NCBI GenBank assembly: GCA_016169945.1
Contig: JADLSH010000277.1
Location: forward strand, 62,001-126,000
Direction: 5' to 3'
Length of the DNA: 64,000 nucleotides
Source: Trachythela sp. YZ-2020
Taxonomy: Eukaryota > Cnidaria > Anthozoa > Malacalcyonacea > Clavulariidae
Shown here: positions 1 through 11,499 of the stretch, in pieces
How the letters are laid out: each line of letters opens with the position of its first letter
Numbering within the stretch: position 1 is the stretch's first letter
The notes under the pieces: model-generated
What the model saw: only the letters and a program-made list of their open reading frames with translations
Database searches by the model: none
Told to the model about the DNA's origin: nothing
Position numbers and translations under genes: made by a program

Positions 1-1391
1 CACATCTGAATTCAAATTATGTTTTTGAAATTCTTGTCAGCTCTTATACGGGTACACATTTTTTTATTTTATGGAACGAATTAAAATCTGTAAAATAACA
101 TGTAATTATACCTCATCATTTTATTTTCAAAGACAAAACGTCTCCCAAATCTTTTACCAATAATATTCAAGCTTACGAACGGCTATTATCAACATGAATG
201 TAGCAATACTTTGTGTGCAGCACATTTTTGTAACGATGCATATGAGCCGTTTTTGCTAATACTCTTAAACACGTTCGCTTTTTCACAATCGCTAAATTAT
301 AGTATCCAACTCACTGTTGCGCACGCAGTAATAATTACATGATAAAGGAAAGTAAAGTGACAATATATAACCTAGAATCAAATAGCTTCGAAAACTGTTT
401 TTTATCAAACTTCTTAAAAGCATAAAGCATAATTATATTATTCTGAAATAGCTAAAAATTATAATTTTAACCGATCCAAAAATATATTTTTGTACTAGTA
501 TATTTGGATGACATATCAAATCACTGTTTAGTTTAAAATATTTTTACTGACCCTAATTTTGTAGAAATTGATAGGTTAAACAACATAATAATTTAGTTAT
601 TTATATACAATTATATTTATCTCAATTCACTGTTTGAACAGTAATTCATCGGAAATACTTCTGCTTTTAGTATTATATAGAGCACGGTCGGCTTCTCCAT
701 TTCTTTTTAATAATGTCTGTCAATTCACAATATTGTTACAGGATAATGTTGTAATATTCTTGGACTTGTCGAAAAAAAGTGTTTCTGGACACACAACTGT
801 AGAGTGTGAGCGTTTTTCTTTAATTTCCTTTCGTGATTCGCTATACTTATTCGCTTAAAAATCATGAAAATGGACCCAATTACATTTTTGCATTGAATTA
901 TATAGTTATTGGACTTATTGGAATTATATAGTTATTGAATTATATAGTAAACTGTTTTGCAACATCTCAGTTAATCAGAATTGAGAAATTGTTTCATGTA
1001 TATTATTATAGGTGTAAACCCACACAGGTCTAGAGCGCTCCCTATTTTAAACCTAACGATAATACCTAAAATACAAGTTTTCCTTAAAGGGTTGGACCCA
1101 TAACTTCTCTGTCCTATTTCACGTTTCCGAATTAATATTTTTTGGTTTCGAATGTTTGCATGATATTTTATATCTACCCATTGACGAATGTTTTTTATAG
1201 AACTCCCATCTACCTCGCAGGAATATTCCTAATAGCCTAACTACTGTATCACAATAATAGACTTAAAAATTTCTGTTCGGTATCATTTTTTCGTTCCCTG
1301 TATTTCTAATCATCACCATTTCTATTTACTTATCTAACAAATTAGGCAACAACATTCTAAAGTTTGGCAATCTTCCATTAGTTACTTAAAA
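1..1391. other. AT-rich non-coding DNA downstream of the P450 gene
   Basis: No convincing coding exon was seen on either strand. The short open frame at 634-858 has no recognisable motif. A small local duplication of an ATTATATAGTTATTG-type phrase lies near 897-945. The region lies 3' of the minus-strand P450 terminal exon, so it should hold its 3' UTR and downstream flank. No poly(A) site was pinned down. Confidence 0.5.
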
Positions 1392-1906
1392 TTACAATTG
1401 CTTTGTTCGGTGTTCAGCTGGCCTTAGTGTACAACGAACCGTTCCAACTGGACCGAACGTAGTATTTTCAGCAAGCTCTAAGGTTTGACCTGGCGACAAT
1501 TCGAATTTGAATTTTTTCAGTAAACGAGCAATAACCAACTTCACTTGTAAATCTGCATGCTGAGGTGCAATGCAGCGCCGTGGACCGAGTGAAAACGGAA
1601 AGTATGCATATGGATGGAGCTTTGCATCTGAAGCGAATCTCTCGGATTTAAAATCATGAGGATCTTCCCAATAATCAGGGTGGGTCTGGATAACATATGG
1701 GTTCACCATGATCGGTATATCTCCGGGAATCATCACGCTACCGATCATGGTATCTTTTTTCGTTCTTCTTGTTAAGGCAGGTGTTGGTGGATGAAGTCGC
1801 AGGGATTCTTTCACCACTTGGGTAAGATATGGCATAGACATGATATCTTTCGCTGTGATCTCTTCGAACGGATTGACCAAGTACACTGTCAATTTCCTTT
1901 CTTAGC
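1392..1906 (-). CDS. CYP46-like cytochrome P450, terminal exon (frameshifted)
   Basis: This exon encodes the C-terminal third of a microsomal-type P450 monooxygenase. The K-helix ExxR is present (KESLR), then a PERF-like stretch (FKSERF), the haem-binding loop FSLGPRRCIA with the proximal Cys, and a C-terminus close to cholesterol 24-hydroxylase (CYP46A): PGQ, then CTLRP, before a TAA stop. The residue after Cys-Ile is Ala, where Gly is usual. The acceptor reads TTTTCTCTTCAG just above 1906, and its phase fits the exon at 5264-5336. The first codons read LRKEIDSVLGQ. The frame then has to move by one base near 1870-1877 to reach EEITAKDIMSMPYL. That is a sequencing error, a real mutation or a pseudogene. 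The family assignment is from remembered similarity; the substrate is not inferable. Confidence 0.85.
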
Positions 1907-2910
1907 CTGAAGAGAAAAACTAATTTTCAAAAAGCCAATATTCACATGGTACAAACAAATGAAGGAGAGTAGATAACCAGTAATTATAACGATTCTTTAA
2001 AAAGTGACTGTACAAAAGAAACTGAAGACTACGTTCACGTGAGACTGGACAAATTCGGAGCCGCATGCAAATTCGTCATGTATCTGTGTTAGTCTAGTTC
2101 CGTCGAGAATTTGACTAATTACGCCCAGAATGCTCTGCGTCACTGCAAAAGCACGACAACCTGCCGGACAAAACCGAAGATAAACCGAAGATAAGGAGGC
2201 GGCTGTATCTTTTCTCATGACGACAATATACGATTACTCACGATCACTCGAACATTCGCACACTCATATAAGAAAGCAAAGTTGGGTTTGTATTTTCCCT
2301 TCAAAAAATGGAATTTTTTTAGGCAAAAGGCGAAGGTAAGTAAAAATTTAGTTTCCTTCAGTCAATTATAATCCCATGTTGTGTTTCTTGCGTCATAATT
2401 TATTTGGTTAATGCAACGGTGGTCAAAGCCTAAACAGTTTCATCAGTTTCGAGTATTCAAAAGTAGCCCTAAATTGTGCACATTCTGATAAATACTGATC
2501 AGGGTCTCCACATGAAAGACCAGTGCCCACGTTGAAATTATTGATTGAAATAGAAAAAGAAGCCCTATGCAAGCTGGAGGAGGCAAAACTTGATTTGCAC
2601 TTCCTACTTTTCTGTAGGAAGAGCTATAACTCGATTAGTTTTGCCCATTTGAATAATGTTATATTGTAGTTTAAAAGGGAAACTTCAATACAACCTATTG
2701 TTCACTGGTACAGAAAATGAAGCCAGTTAAAAATGCTAGACAATAGATATCCGCCATTATTAAGCCACCAAATATAAAGGAAAATTGTCTCTATTTCTTT
2801 TTAAAACATCTTCGAACTCTAAAAATACTAGATTACTATATAATTTAATATATATAAAGCATCTTAAACAATAAATTTATACATTTATACGCTAAAAATG
2901 TTGTCAGTTG

Positions 2911-3622
2911 GTCCCTGTTGTCAGCCACGTCCACCTTAATACGTTTTCGAATCCCTCCGTTTTTGATATTTCGTAAACGCATACATATATTTCTGTCCAC
3001 ACTAGCATTTTAAGATCGTCTTCGACCGTCCACACTAGGGACACGTTTTTGTTATTTTCGGTTCGGAATTTATCTATTCATTTCGTCGTTAATTATGGAA
3101 ACATCTTACAGCCGGAAGACCAGGAAAAGGTCAACAGAGAAGAGGAAAATCCTTATGTATTGTTCGTCGAGGTTTGACCTAAACTTTTCGCTGATATTGA
3201 TAATAGGGGTTTTAGTGACTTTGAAATGTCAGAGATCGATTAAAAATAATATGCACTATGTTGTCTTAGTAAGCTATTGCATGCATGCAGATTAACGACC
3301 AATATATCTAGTTCGAGACGAGCAATTCATCTAAAATCAGAGCAAACAACACAAACACAGGCACGTTTGCCACGCATGATTGTGCCGATGACGTCAAGGT
3401 TTTTGAAAACCTCGTTTTCGCCCGTCCACACTAATCCAAAACGCCTCCGTTTTCAAAAGTAACCCCTTTCAAAGCAGTTTTCCACTTTCAAAGCAGTTTT
3501 CGAAAAGCTCCGTTTTCATGGATGAAGGTATCCGTTTTCTATCGTATCAATTTGGACGATAGGCGATAACGCACACAAAAGTATTCGTTTTCAAACGAAA
3601 ACGGATTAGTGTGGACGGGGAC
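2911..3622. mobile_element. MITE-like element with GTCCACAC terminal repeats
   Basis: The left end carries CGTCCACCTTAATACGTTTT and the right end carries the reverse complement of GTCCACACTAATCCGTTTTC; both lie just inside a GTCC terminus. Further copies of GTCCACACTA occur inside, near 2996, 3031 and 3425. Imperfect terminal inverted repeats and subterminal repeats are typical of a non-autonomous DNA transposon. It lies in the large intron of the P450. No transposase and no clear target-site duplication were seen, so the superfamily is unassigned. Confidence 0.5.
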
Positions 3623-3659
3623 TTAGGCTGACTTCCGGCTTCATTTTTAACAAAATAGA

Positions 3660-4945
3660 AAGATAAGATAAGATAAAAAAACTTTATTTCGTGAGGGTAG
3701 CACCTTACAATACATTGACAAACCTGTGGCCCTCAATTAAAACTATTACCTACTACATGCAATAAACTATAATTCTAATAATATATAACTATGATCGTAA
3801 AAAAATTAAGAAATTAGTTTTGAAAGTTTGCAAACTTTACGCAAACTTATAGGTAGAGCGTTCCAAATCTGACCTGCTACCACAGAAAAATATCTACCTC
3901 CCTCCTTTCCCTTTTAATGACAGGCAGTTTAAATAAAAAATTACTATATCTAGTTGTTCTGTTAGATTGTACATATACTGAGGACAGTTCTCATTTACAC
4001 GGTTATAACAAACGACTGCCTTCCTAATCTTGACCTCTTCGGTAAATGGAATCCATCCAAGCTTTTCAAATAGTGGCTTGCTTCTCGCTCTAGTTGAGGC
4101 ACCTAAGATAACACGGGCCGCACGTTTTTGTAATCTAGATATACGATCGAGATTCACCTTGGAAGTATTAGACCAGACATTGCTTCCATACATCATTAGC
4201 GACTTGACTGTAGCATTATAATACGCAATTCGTTCTTTCACGGGAACATAGATCGACAACTTCTTGAGAAGGCCAATTCGTTGAGCCAATTTACTACAAA
4301 GCTTATCTATGTGATTGTCAAATGTCAATTCGTCATCAAGAATAACATTGGGATGTTACTTGTTCAACTTGATTATCGTTTAAGCTGATCTCTAAGGATC
4401 TCAGATTGGGATTGAGTTTTTTCTTTAGCCGTTTTCCTGTTATCAGCATGGTCTTCGTTTTGGCACAATTCAAAACCATGAGGTTTTCGTTGGACCAATT
4501 GGAAAGATTACAGGCACTCAGTTATAAATTGGCTTGGATAGCACTGACATTGGTGTAATGACTTGACTGTGACAGCGTGGTATCATCGGCAAAGATATCA
4601 ACAGTGGCCTCTTGAATTGATTTAGGTAGATCATTGATGAACATGGTGAAAAGTAACGGACCCAACACGGATTCCTGGGGCACTCCAGAACGGATACACA
4701 ATTGTTCCGATGATACACCGTTAACAGATACAAATTGAAGTCTCTGGATCGGAACAAATATGATTTAGACCAATCCACACATTTGGCAGAATTAGAAAGA
4801 CCAAACGCCTGTAATTTTGTAAGCAATAATTGATGGTTGACCAGATCAAATTCTTTTTTAAAGTCAACAAAACAATAAACCAGTGATATCATCGTTGTCA
4901 AGAAACATGAACAACTGATCGACAATTCTAATAAGCGCTGTTTCA
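3660..4945 (-). pseudogene. 5'-truncated CR1/L2-like LINE, degraded reverse transcriptase
   Basis: Frames at 3894-4328 and 4518-4925 carry parts of a non-LTR reverse transcriptase: DFKKEFDLVNHQLLLTKLQ (finger/palm region), then after frame breaks a thumb segment with YYNATVKSLMMYGSNVW and LQKRAARVIL. The catalytic FADD region is off frame, near 4580-4600. The 3' end (low coordinate) is a short AGATA repeat followed by an A-rich, TTTATT-containing sequence, as in LINEs with microsatellite tails. It lies in the large P450 intron, in the same orientation as the gene. Several frameshifts make it inactive. Confidence 0.8.
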
Positions 4946-5263
4946 GTGGAGATTAAATCCAGTGTTATTCCCAGATCAGTGGCATCAACTAAATCCAGTG
5001 TTATTTCCACATCAGTGGTATCAACATGTATCACTAAACAACATGTTTATTTCGCCGTCGTTTTATGTCTCTATATTTAAAAACTTAATTGATATGACTT
5101 ATATTGTAAATCCATGTTTAATTTATGACGAGTTAGGCAACAATCCTTTCCGTACCTGTCATGTGTTGCTACGTAGCTGAAGTGACCGCCTGTGCAGGCT
5201 TCTTGTCTTTACAAAAATCATCATAAGATATAGCATAATTATATAGTTCCTCTACGTACATAC

Positions 5264-5336
5264 CTATTTTCGACGTCTGGATTTAGGCCTATAGAGAGCG
5301 CGTTGAAACATAGATTGTTGCCTGTAGTGTCCATTC
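5264..5336 (-). CDS. CYP46-like P450, I-helix exon
   Basis: This is a 73-bp internal exon. Its acceptor reads TTATTTTCTCAG and its donor GTATGT. It encodes the oxygen-activating I-helix: with the last base of the upstream exon it reads GGMDTTGNN, which matches the P450 consensus (A/G)Gx(D/E)T(T/S). It continues CFNALSIGLNPDVEN. It starts after one base of a split codon and ends after two bases of the next, so it joins in phase to 5713-6037 upstream and to 1392-1906 downstream. The agreement of phase at both junctions supports this call although the exon is short. Confidence 0.85.
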
Positions 5337-5712
5337 CTGAGAAAATAACACAGGTTAAAGTTATAGTAGGTAAAATTATAAGCTAGCGTGGTTTCGGTTG
5401 GAACTATACATGAACCTGATAAAGATTAACAGCACTTCGATATTAATGTTTTGAGCGAAGACCATTATTTGACAGTGCTATAGTACCCAACTGAAACGTT
5501 GCAGTGGTCTTAACCACTTTGAGGTAATTCCGAGCGAGAACACGTCAGTTCATTAAGAGATTCAGGCCTTTTATTGCTAGGTCTTTTTATTGGTAGTATA
5601 AATAGCGTTTAAAGTTATTTTATGCATAGCCGTTTCACAATGCAGTCCTATGTTTAAGACCAGGTCTTGAATGAGCAAAAGAAAACATCTATGATTTTAA
5701 GGCAACAATTAC

Positions 5713-6037
5713 CTCCGAATACAACTGTAACGACCATATCCACCAAGTTTTCGATATCCCAATTGGGCAAAGCTTCTTTCAATTTAAATACATACGACAA
5801 TGCATCTTCAGGGATCTCCTTACCAGCATCTATATCCTTCTGCCGCATTTCTAAAACACTTTTTGCAGTTATCCTAGTGAGACGTGCGCCCTCCACACAT
5901 CTTCGTCTTAAACTTGACCACGGCATGTATTTGGTGGCTGGACTTCGGAAGCTTAGTGAAATGCCTCTCAAAGCACTTTTGAAGTTATTTTCAAATGCAA
6001 GGCGGTCATCCTTCTTCATCTCCAGATTACATGACCA
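5713..6037 (-). CDS. CYP46-like P450, internal exon before the I-helix
   Basis: It encodes roughly the F-to-H helix region of a CYP46-like P450: DDRLAFENNFKSALRGI, SFRSPATKYMPW, then EMRQKDIDAGKEIPED and NLVDMVVTVVFGG. These align by eye with the CYP46A region holding the K(Y/F)LPGK, RREALKRGEEVPAD and NFVTFFIAG stretches. The donor is TTCGGAG|GTAATT. The upstream boundary is uncertain: acceptors at about 6037 (TTCTTTAAG) and 6019 (CTGGAG) are both possible. Exons for the N-terminal anchor and the substrate-recognition region before it were not found up to 7.5 kb, so the gene continues across repeats or is incomplete here. Confidence 0.8.
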
Positions 6038-6049
6038 CTTAAAGAAACA

Positions 6050-7590
6050 CATTCCAATGTATCAGAACGGACCTATATTATTTTCCTGTGGTTATTACCG
6101 GAGGGAAACTAAACCCATCAAGCTAGTGGTTAAAATAACTTTTATCCAACATCAAGTATATTCATGCACCAATGCTATCCTCTCCCTATAAAGTAATGAA
6201 TATCAAGGAAAATATATCTATGATGCTTTCGTAAACAACCGCACAAAATAGATTCAATTTTATTTAATGTAGGCTGCTTGATCTACGGTATTTTAGTACT
6301 GATTATGATCTCGAACCGGAAATAGACTGGTACTGAGTTTACCCGTGACTTTCCATATCCCTATGCCGAAATGGCGTCACAAAGATAAGTGTTAGGAATA
6401 GGGTAAGGTTTGGGGTAAAGGTTTCATTTAGAGTGAGAATTAGTGTACGAACTAGAATTATATATGGGATTAGGATTCTATTTGCAAGTCGAGTCGAATC
6501 TACATGTCGCTCATTTAGCTTGCCAAATGTTAGGCCAAAAAACATCTTCTGTTTCTGGTCAGCGCACGCGTCATTTTCAACTGTGCGCGTCAACTGTTTT
6601 TTTTGCAAATATGGTCCATCAATATCCTTACAAAATGAACTAAAAATTTTATTGTATTAAACCTGCAAATTTGGTGACAGTTCAGCATCAAAAGCATAAA
6701 AAATCACTATACACTTTACAAATATAGAAAAGTACTCACCCATTTCTCCAAAAAAGCGCCTCCTTATTAACTCTTAAGAAAAAAAGAAGGGCGAAAAAAA
6801 GAAGCCGCGTCAATTCTGCACAAACCCACTGACCAGAAACATAATTTTTTTGGCCTTAAACCGATTTTACGTGCAGCAGATGGGCGAGGATAATTTATAA
6901 GACGGGATCAAATTGTTTTATCCAAGCTTTGAATCTTTCATAAATTAGGTAGAAAAAATATCGCTTAACCTTTTTTTCTCTACGAGATCGAACAATTCCA
7001 GACATAATTAACGAACAGCCAGAGCGAACTTACATGATTGTGATGTATAGCAAATCTTTGCATATGAATTCATTAAAAATTTCATCAAAAATGAAGCTAA
7101 AGCAAATAAATACTTGCATTTACAATACATAGTGATTAACTCAGCCAGCCTTAGGCCGTTTGTGATGTTTTATACAGTTTCAATGATACAGCTGCCAGTA
7201 TAAAAACTGGTAGTACTGTTGTTTTATGTTGATTGATCACAAGCTATTCTGTTGAAAGAAATGCTTTAATATAGAATAGTTTATATTTCGAGAGGAGGGG
7301 CGGCTAAGTTCCATTTATATCTCCGAATACCTGACCCTGTTGGAAATGCTACATAAAGATGCACCTAGAGACAAGGGCCACCCTATAAAGATACCACAAA
7401 TTTACGATCCAGTGAAGGTAGTGTTCTAGAATAAGCTGCCCAGTTGTGTTTGTTTTCATTTGCACGTGCATCTGCGGACCTGCCTGAAAGGTGCAAATAA
7501 CACTTCAGTGTTTTGAACGAGGGCTCTTTGTCAGGGGTTCAATCCTTAAACGCCGAATTGTTTTCCATATTCAAGGTAGTTCCTACGCCG
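6050..7590. other. No gene recognised
   Basis: This stretch is AT-rich with many stops in all frames. An imperfect run of GGGTTAGG-like phrases lies near 6390-6480, and nothing in it translates into a known domain. The missing upstream P450 exons were looked for here and not found. Confidence 0.4.
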
Positions 7591-7592
7591 CT

Positions 7593-7700
7593 ACCCCCCC
7601 CCCCCCACCCCACCGAAAGAGTGTCTCCCGGACACTATCCGCTAGCGGATTGTGTCTCCCATGACGACATCCGCTAGTGTACACTGTCCCGCCGTACACA
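7593..7700. repeat. Poly-C run and GACACTATCCGC repeats
   Basis: A run of about 14 C is followed by two degenerate copies of GACACTATCCGCTAGCGGAT, which contains the palindrome CCGCTAGCGG. The same motif occurs at 14336-14470 next to the Penelope element. Confidence 0.6.
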
Positions 7701-7907
7701 ATTCGCGTCGCAGATAATGTCTTCAGAAGCGTATTCTGTCCCCCTCGAAAAATACGCGTTACGTTCACACATTTTCCCGTCAGAGCGCTAGTAAAAAATG
7801 AGACGTTTTACGATGGTGATGTGGACAACGCTTTTACATACGTTTTCGTAACTTTGTTTTACCTTGGAAACCTAGAATTCATGCATATAATTCAAACGAA
7901 TTGTAAA

Positions 7908-8226
7908 ACATGGACTTGTAAAACATGGACTTGTAAAACATGGACTTGTAAAACATGGACTTGTAAAACATGGACTTGTAAAACATGGACTTGTAAAACA
8001 TGGACTTGTAAAACATGGACTTGTAAAACATGGACTTGTAAAACATGGACTTGTAAAACATGGACTTGTAAAACATGGACTTGTAAAACATGGACTTGTA
8101 AAACATGGACTTGTAAAACATGGACTTGTAAAACATGGACTTGTAAAACATGGACTTGTAAAACATGGACTTGTAAAACATGGACTTGTAAAACATGGAC
8201 TTGTAGAACATGGACTTGTAAAACAT
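7908..8226. repeat. 15-bp satellite, about 21 copies
   Basis: The unit AAAACATGGACTTGT is repeated head to tail with almost no variation (one A-to-G near 8206). Because 15 is a multiple of three, three frames stay open through it and give artefactual repeat proteins such as (KTWTC)n. The same unit, reversed, occurs at 11325-11480. Confidence 0.95.
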
Positions 8227-8884
8227 GTCATCGATCTTCGAATTTGTTAATTTGAGCACATTAAACATGCGTGCACACAATGCAACTACAAAATATCTTG
8301 TCACCCCCTGCCCCCACCTTATTTTGACCTCGTAATTGGACAGACAATAACGAAATAGATTGGCCCGAGTCAACATAATTTAACTTCGAAAATATTTCAT
8401 CGTTTTTGCATATTTATGTTAAATAGTTTTTTAACTAACATTTTGACAAGAAAACTTCTACATGAATTGCGATAGAAATAGTTTACTAACTAAACAAAAC
8501 GAAACTCATAACAAAATATTTCATTGTCCTTAGTGCCCAACAAATATTACTGGTATCCATTATTAAGTATTCAATCGTATCCGTATGAAAGGAAAGCTTG
8601 GCCTGTAGTAATGTCCGCAAACGGAAATTGCCAACACAGTCAACCAAGATATATGTTATGGTCTGGAAACTCGATGGCTTACGATAAATATCGCTCCGTG
8701 CATGTACACTGTATAGTATGGTAGAGTTAATAATCGGCCTATCACTAAGTTACTCATTTCCTAAAAATGTGTCTATGGTATAAAACCATGTACAAACGTC
8801 TTTTGCATCTTAACGACATTTAACTTTAATCCTGTTCTATGCTATTCGAATATTCGGAAGCACTTTACAAATTTTAGCTATTTG

Positions 8885-10620
8885 GTAGGTAGGTAGGTAG
8901 GTAGGTAGGTAGGTAAAACTTTATTTCAACACGTTAGCCACTTCAACTGAATTGTTGATTTCCAAGTGGGACGTGATTTAAAACTACAAATATTTACAAA
9001 TGAATAAGAAAAGTACACACAAACTATATACAAAATCAATTATATTACTCATAAGTATATAGTTATCAATTATTTATTAATCAGGCTGGCATTGGCATTA
9101 GAGATGTTGCTATTAAATATGGACAAAGATTCGCTATTTCTAGCTTGTTTAGACAATGAATTCCATATTTTTGGTCCTCTAAAACTAACACTTTTTTAAG
9201 ATATCCAGTTTAATTTTCGGACGCGGAAGGAAGAGAGTAGAATCTGCTCCTCGTAAATTATGATGGTGGACTGTATTTCACATATTAAAAATCTCATTTA
9301 GTTTAATTGGTGACATATTGTGCAAAACCTTATACATGAGCCTGGCTGTAGTCTGAGCCCTCTGTTCCTCCAGGGTTTTCCATCCAAGAAGACCAAGGGC
9401 CAGACTTGATTGACCATGCTCATTTTTACAATTCATAAAATTCTGGCACTTCTATTATGAAGCTTCTGTAGTCGATTTGAAAGAGTAGTATTAATTGAGT
9501 CCCAGACTTCACAACAATAATCAAAATGAGGTTGGACAAGCGCATAGTAGACAGATTTCTAGGTGTCTTGATCCGTATATTCTTTGATTATTTTTAAGGC
9601 GCTAATACTGGCAGATATTTTACTCGATATATGATCAATATGATTGTTCCATGCTAAATTTTCGTCCAGTTTAACTCCAAGAGCTTTTGTTACTCGAACT
9701 CTTTTTATCAGCTCATGTCCAACGAAAACATTGGGTTCTGAACTCAAGTTTTTAATATTATAGGGAGAGCCGATCAAAAGGTATTCAGTTTTGACAACAT
9801 TCAGTTTATTTGCTGAAAGCCACCCCTTGACATTAAGGAGATCAAGATTCAGGGTCCTCTCCACTTCCTCAATAGATTTACCACTTGCTGTTATATTCGT
9901 GTCATCAGCAAATAATCGAGTAGTTGTAAACTGGAGACAATTAGGCAAATCATTAATATATATTAAGAATAGAAGCGGGCCAAGAATCGATCCCTGGGGT
10001 ACTCCACACTTTACTGTTCTTGGGTTTGAAAGTTTACCATTTACATAACATACCTGTAGACGGTCAGCAAAGTAGGATTTCAATAGATTAAAGGCCGTAT
10101 CAGTAATCCCATACAATTGGAGTTTGGCTAGTAACAATGCATGGTCGACCGTGTCGAAAGCTTTCTTTAAATCCAGAAAGACGACAAGGTTATAAAGACC
10201 ACGATCTATATTTATGTACCACTCATTCGTGCAATCTAATAATGTAGACATTGTAGAATGAAAACGCCTAAAACCAAATTGGTGTTTAGACAATAAATCG
10301 TTTGTTGTTAAATATTCATAAAATTGTTCGTATAATTTAACGTAAAATAGTTCGTAATACGATAATTGTCCAGTAAATTTTTAGGACCTTTTTTGTGTAA
10401 AGGAGTGACTCTCGCAATCTTCCAGTCTAACAGAAATTCCCAAGTTTCAATAGAACAATTAAATATCTTGGTTATTGAGTTTGTAATAACTGGGGCTGCT
10501 AATGTAATTTTCAATATTATAATTACATCCACCAATTTAGCTTGCTATAGTCAGGCCCGCACTCACGAAATAGTCATTAAACATTCAGAAATTTTAGTTG
10601 GTGATGAAATGGTATCTTGA
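8885..10620 (-). pseudogene. CR1/L2-like LINE, 5'-truncated, reverse transcriptase largely readable
   Basis: The long frame at 9559-10293 encodes a non-LTR reverse transcriptase core: HQFGFRRFHSTMSTLL, VVFLDLKKAFDTVDHALLL, GVPQGSILGPLLFLIYINDLP, then the catalytic LFADDT box and LNVVKTEYLLIG. Upstream, 10308-10535 carries WKIARVTPLHKKGPKN, so the palm begins there in another frame. Below 9559 the thumb and C-terminus continue with breaks. The 3' end is a TAGG microsatellite (8885-8916). The endonuclease domain is absent, which is typical 5' truncation. Frame breaks make it inactive. Confidence 0.85.
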
Positions 10621-10734
10621 TCTATTTTGATTCATTAATTGTATTATCCTTCCTTCCACGTCCGAGAATATCCTGCATATCTTGTAAAATTTCCTTCCAT
10701 TGACGGTTTTATTTACTTGTAAAAACTGAACATT

Positions 10735-10880
10735 CTCGCCTGGGGCAAAAAATGTAGTTAACTTTTAACTATAGTTACTGGAAGAGTTGGCCAATCAGAA
10801 TCGTTTATTTGAGAGTTAACTACGATTTAACTACCCAAAATATAGTTAAAAAGTAGTTAAGAGTTTTATACAACCGGTCC
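10735..10880. repeat. Short foldback sequence built on AGTTAA phrases
   Basis: GTAGTTAACTTTTAACTATA near 10755 and ATAGTTAAAAAGTAGTTAA near 10843 are approximate inverted copies around a ~65-bp centre. This could be a small MITE. No target-site duplication was verified. Confidence 0.35.
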
Positions 10881-11324
10881 CTGGTTGTAGAATCGCGTTC
10901 CGTCTATTCGTGCATGTACGTACGTACGTATTAAAAGCGCGACGGGAAATAAGTCATTACTGGATAAATACATATTTTCTAATTAGTTATGTTTCGTTTG
11001 TGAACTGTAAAGTATACTGATTATGTACAATATGTTGCAAATAGGGAACATTGATTACCAAATTGTGTAATTATAGAAAATTCATGCCTTTGCACGGTAC
11101 ATAGCCATAGTAAAAAATGTTTTTCATTCAAAATATGAGCCAGATACTAAACTATTTAACGTTATTTAATAGTCTATGATATGTAATTAATTTCCAATGG
11201 CAATGACAAGGTTTAAAATAAAGGATCAAAAATTACATATCCAGATTTTCTTAGTCTCAGACTTAGTAGTTTAATTATCTAAATTATTATTAACAGATAA
11301 ACTATGACAAGAATCTTGCCTAGA

Positions 11325-11480
11325 AGTCCATGTTTTACAAGTCCATGTTTTACAAGTCCATATTTTACAAGTCCATGTTTTACAAGTCCATGTTTTACTA
11401 GTCCATGTTTTACAAGTCCATGTTTTACAAGTCCAGTCCATAGTTTACAAGTCCAGTCCAATCCATAGTCCAGTCCATGT
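11325..11480. repeat. 15-bp satellite in inverted orientation, about 8 degenerate copies
   Basis: The unit TTTTACAAGTCCATG is the reverse complement of the unit at 7908-8226. The copies are more diverged here and decay into CCAGTCCA phrases at 11430-11480. The array abuts the inverted Penelope segment. Confidence 0.9.
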
Positions 11481-11499
11481 TTTACAACATGCCCTTCTT

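Noticed and set aside
1997..2218. 73-residue minus-strand ORF as another P450 exon
   Set aside because: The exons at 5264-5336 and 1392-1906 join in phase with no missing residues, so no exon is needed between them.
7677..8376. Long open frames with KTWTC, SPCFT or YKSMF repeats
   Set aside because: They are the 15-bp satellite read in three frames; the open frame follows from a period divisible by three.
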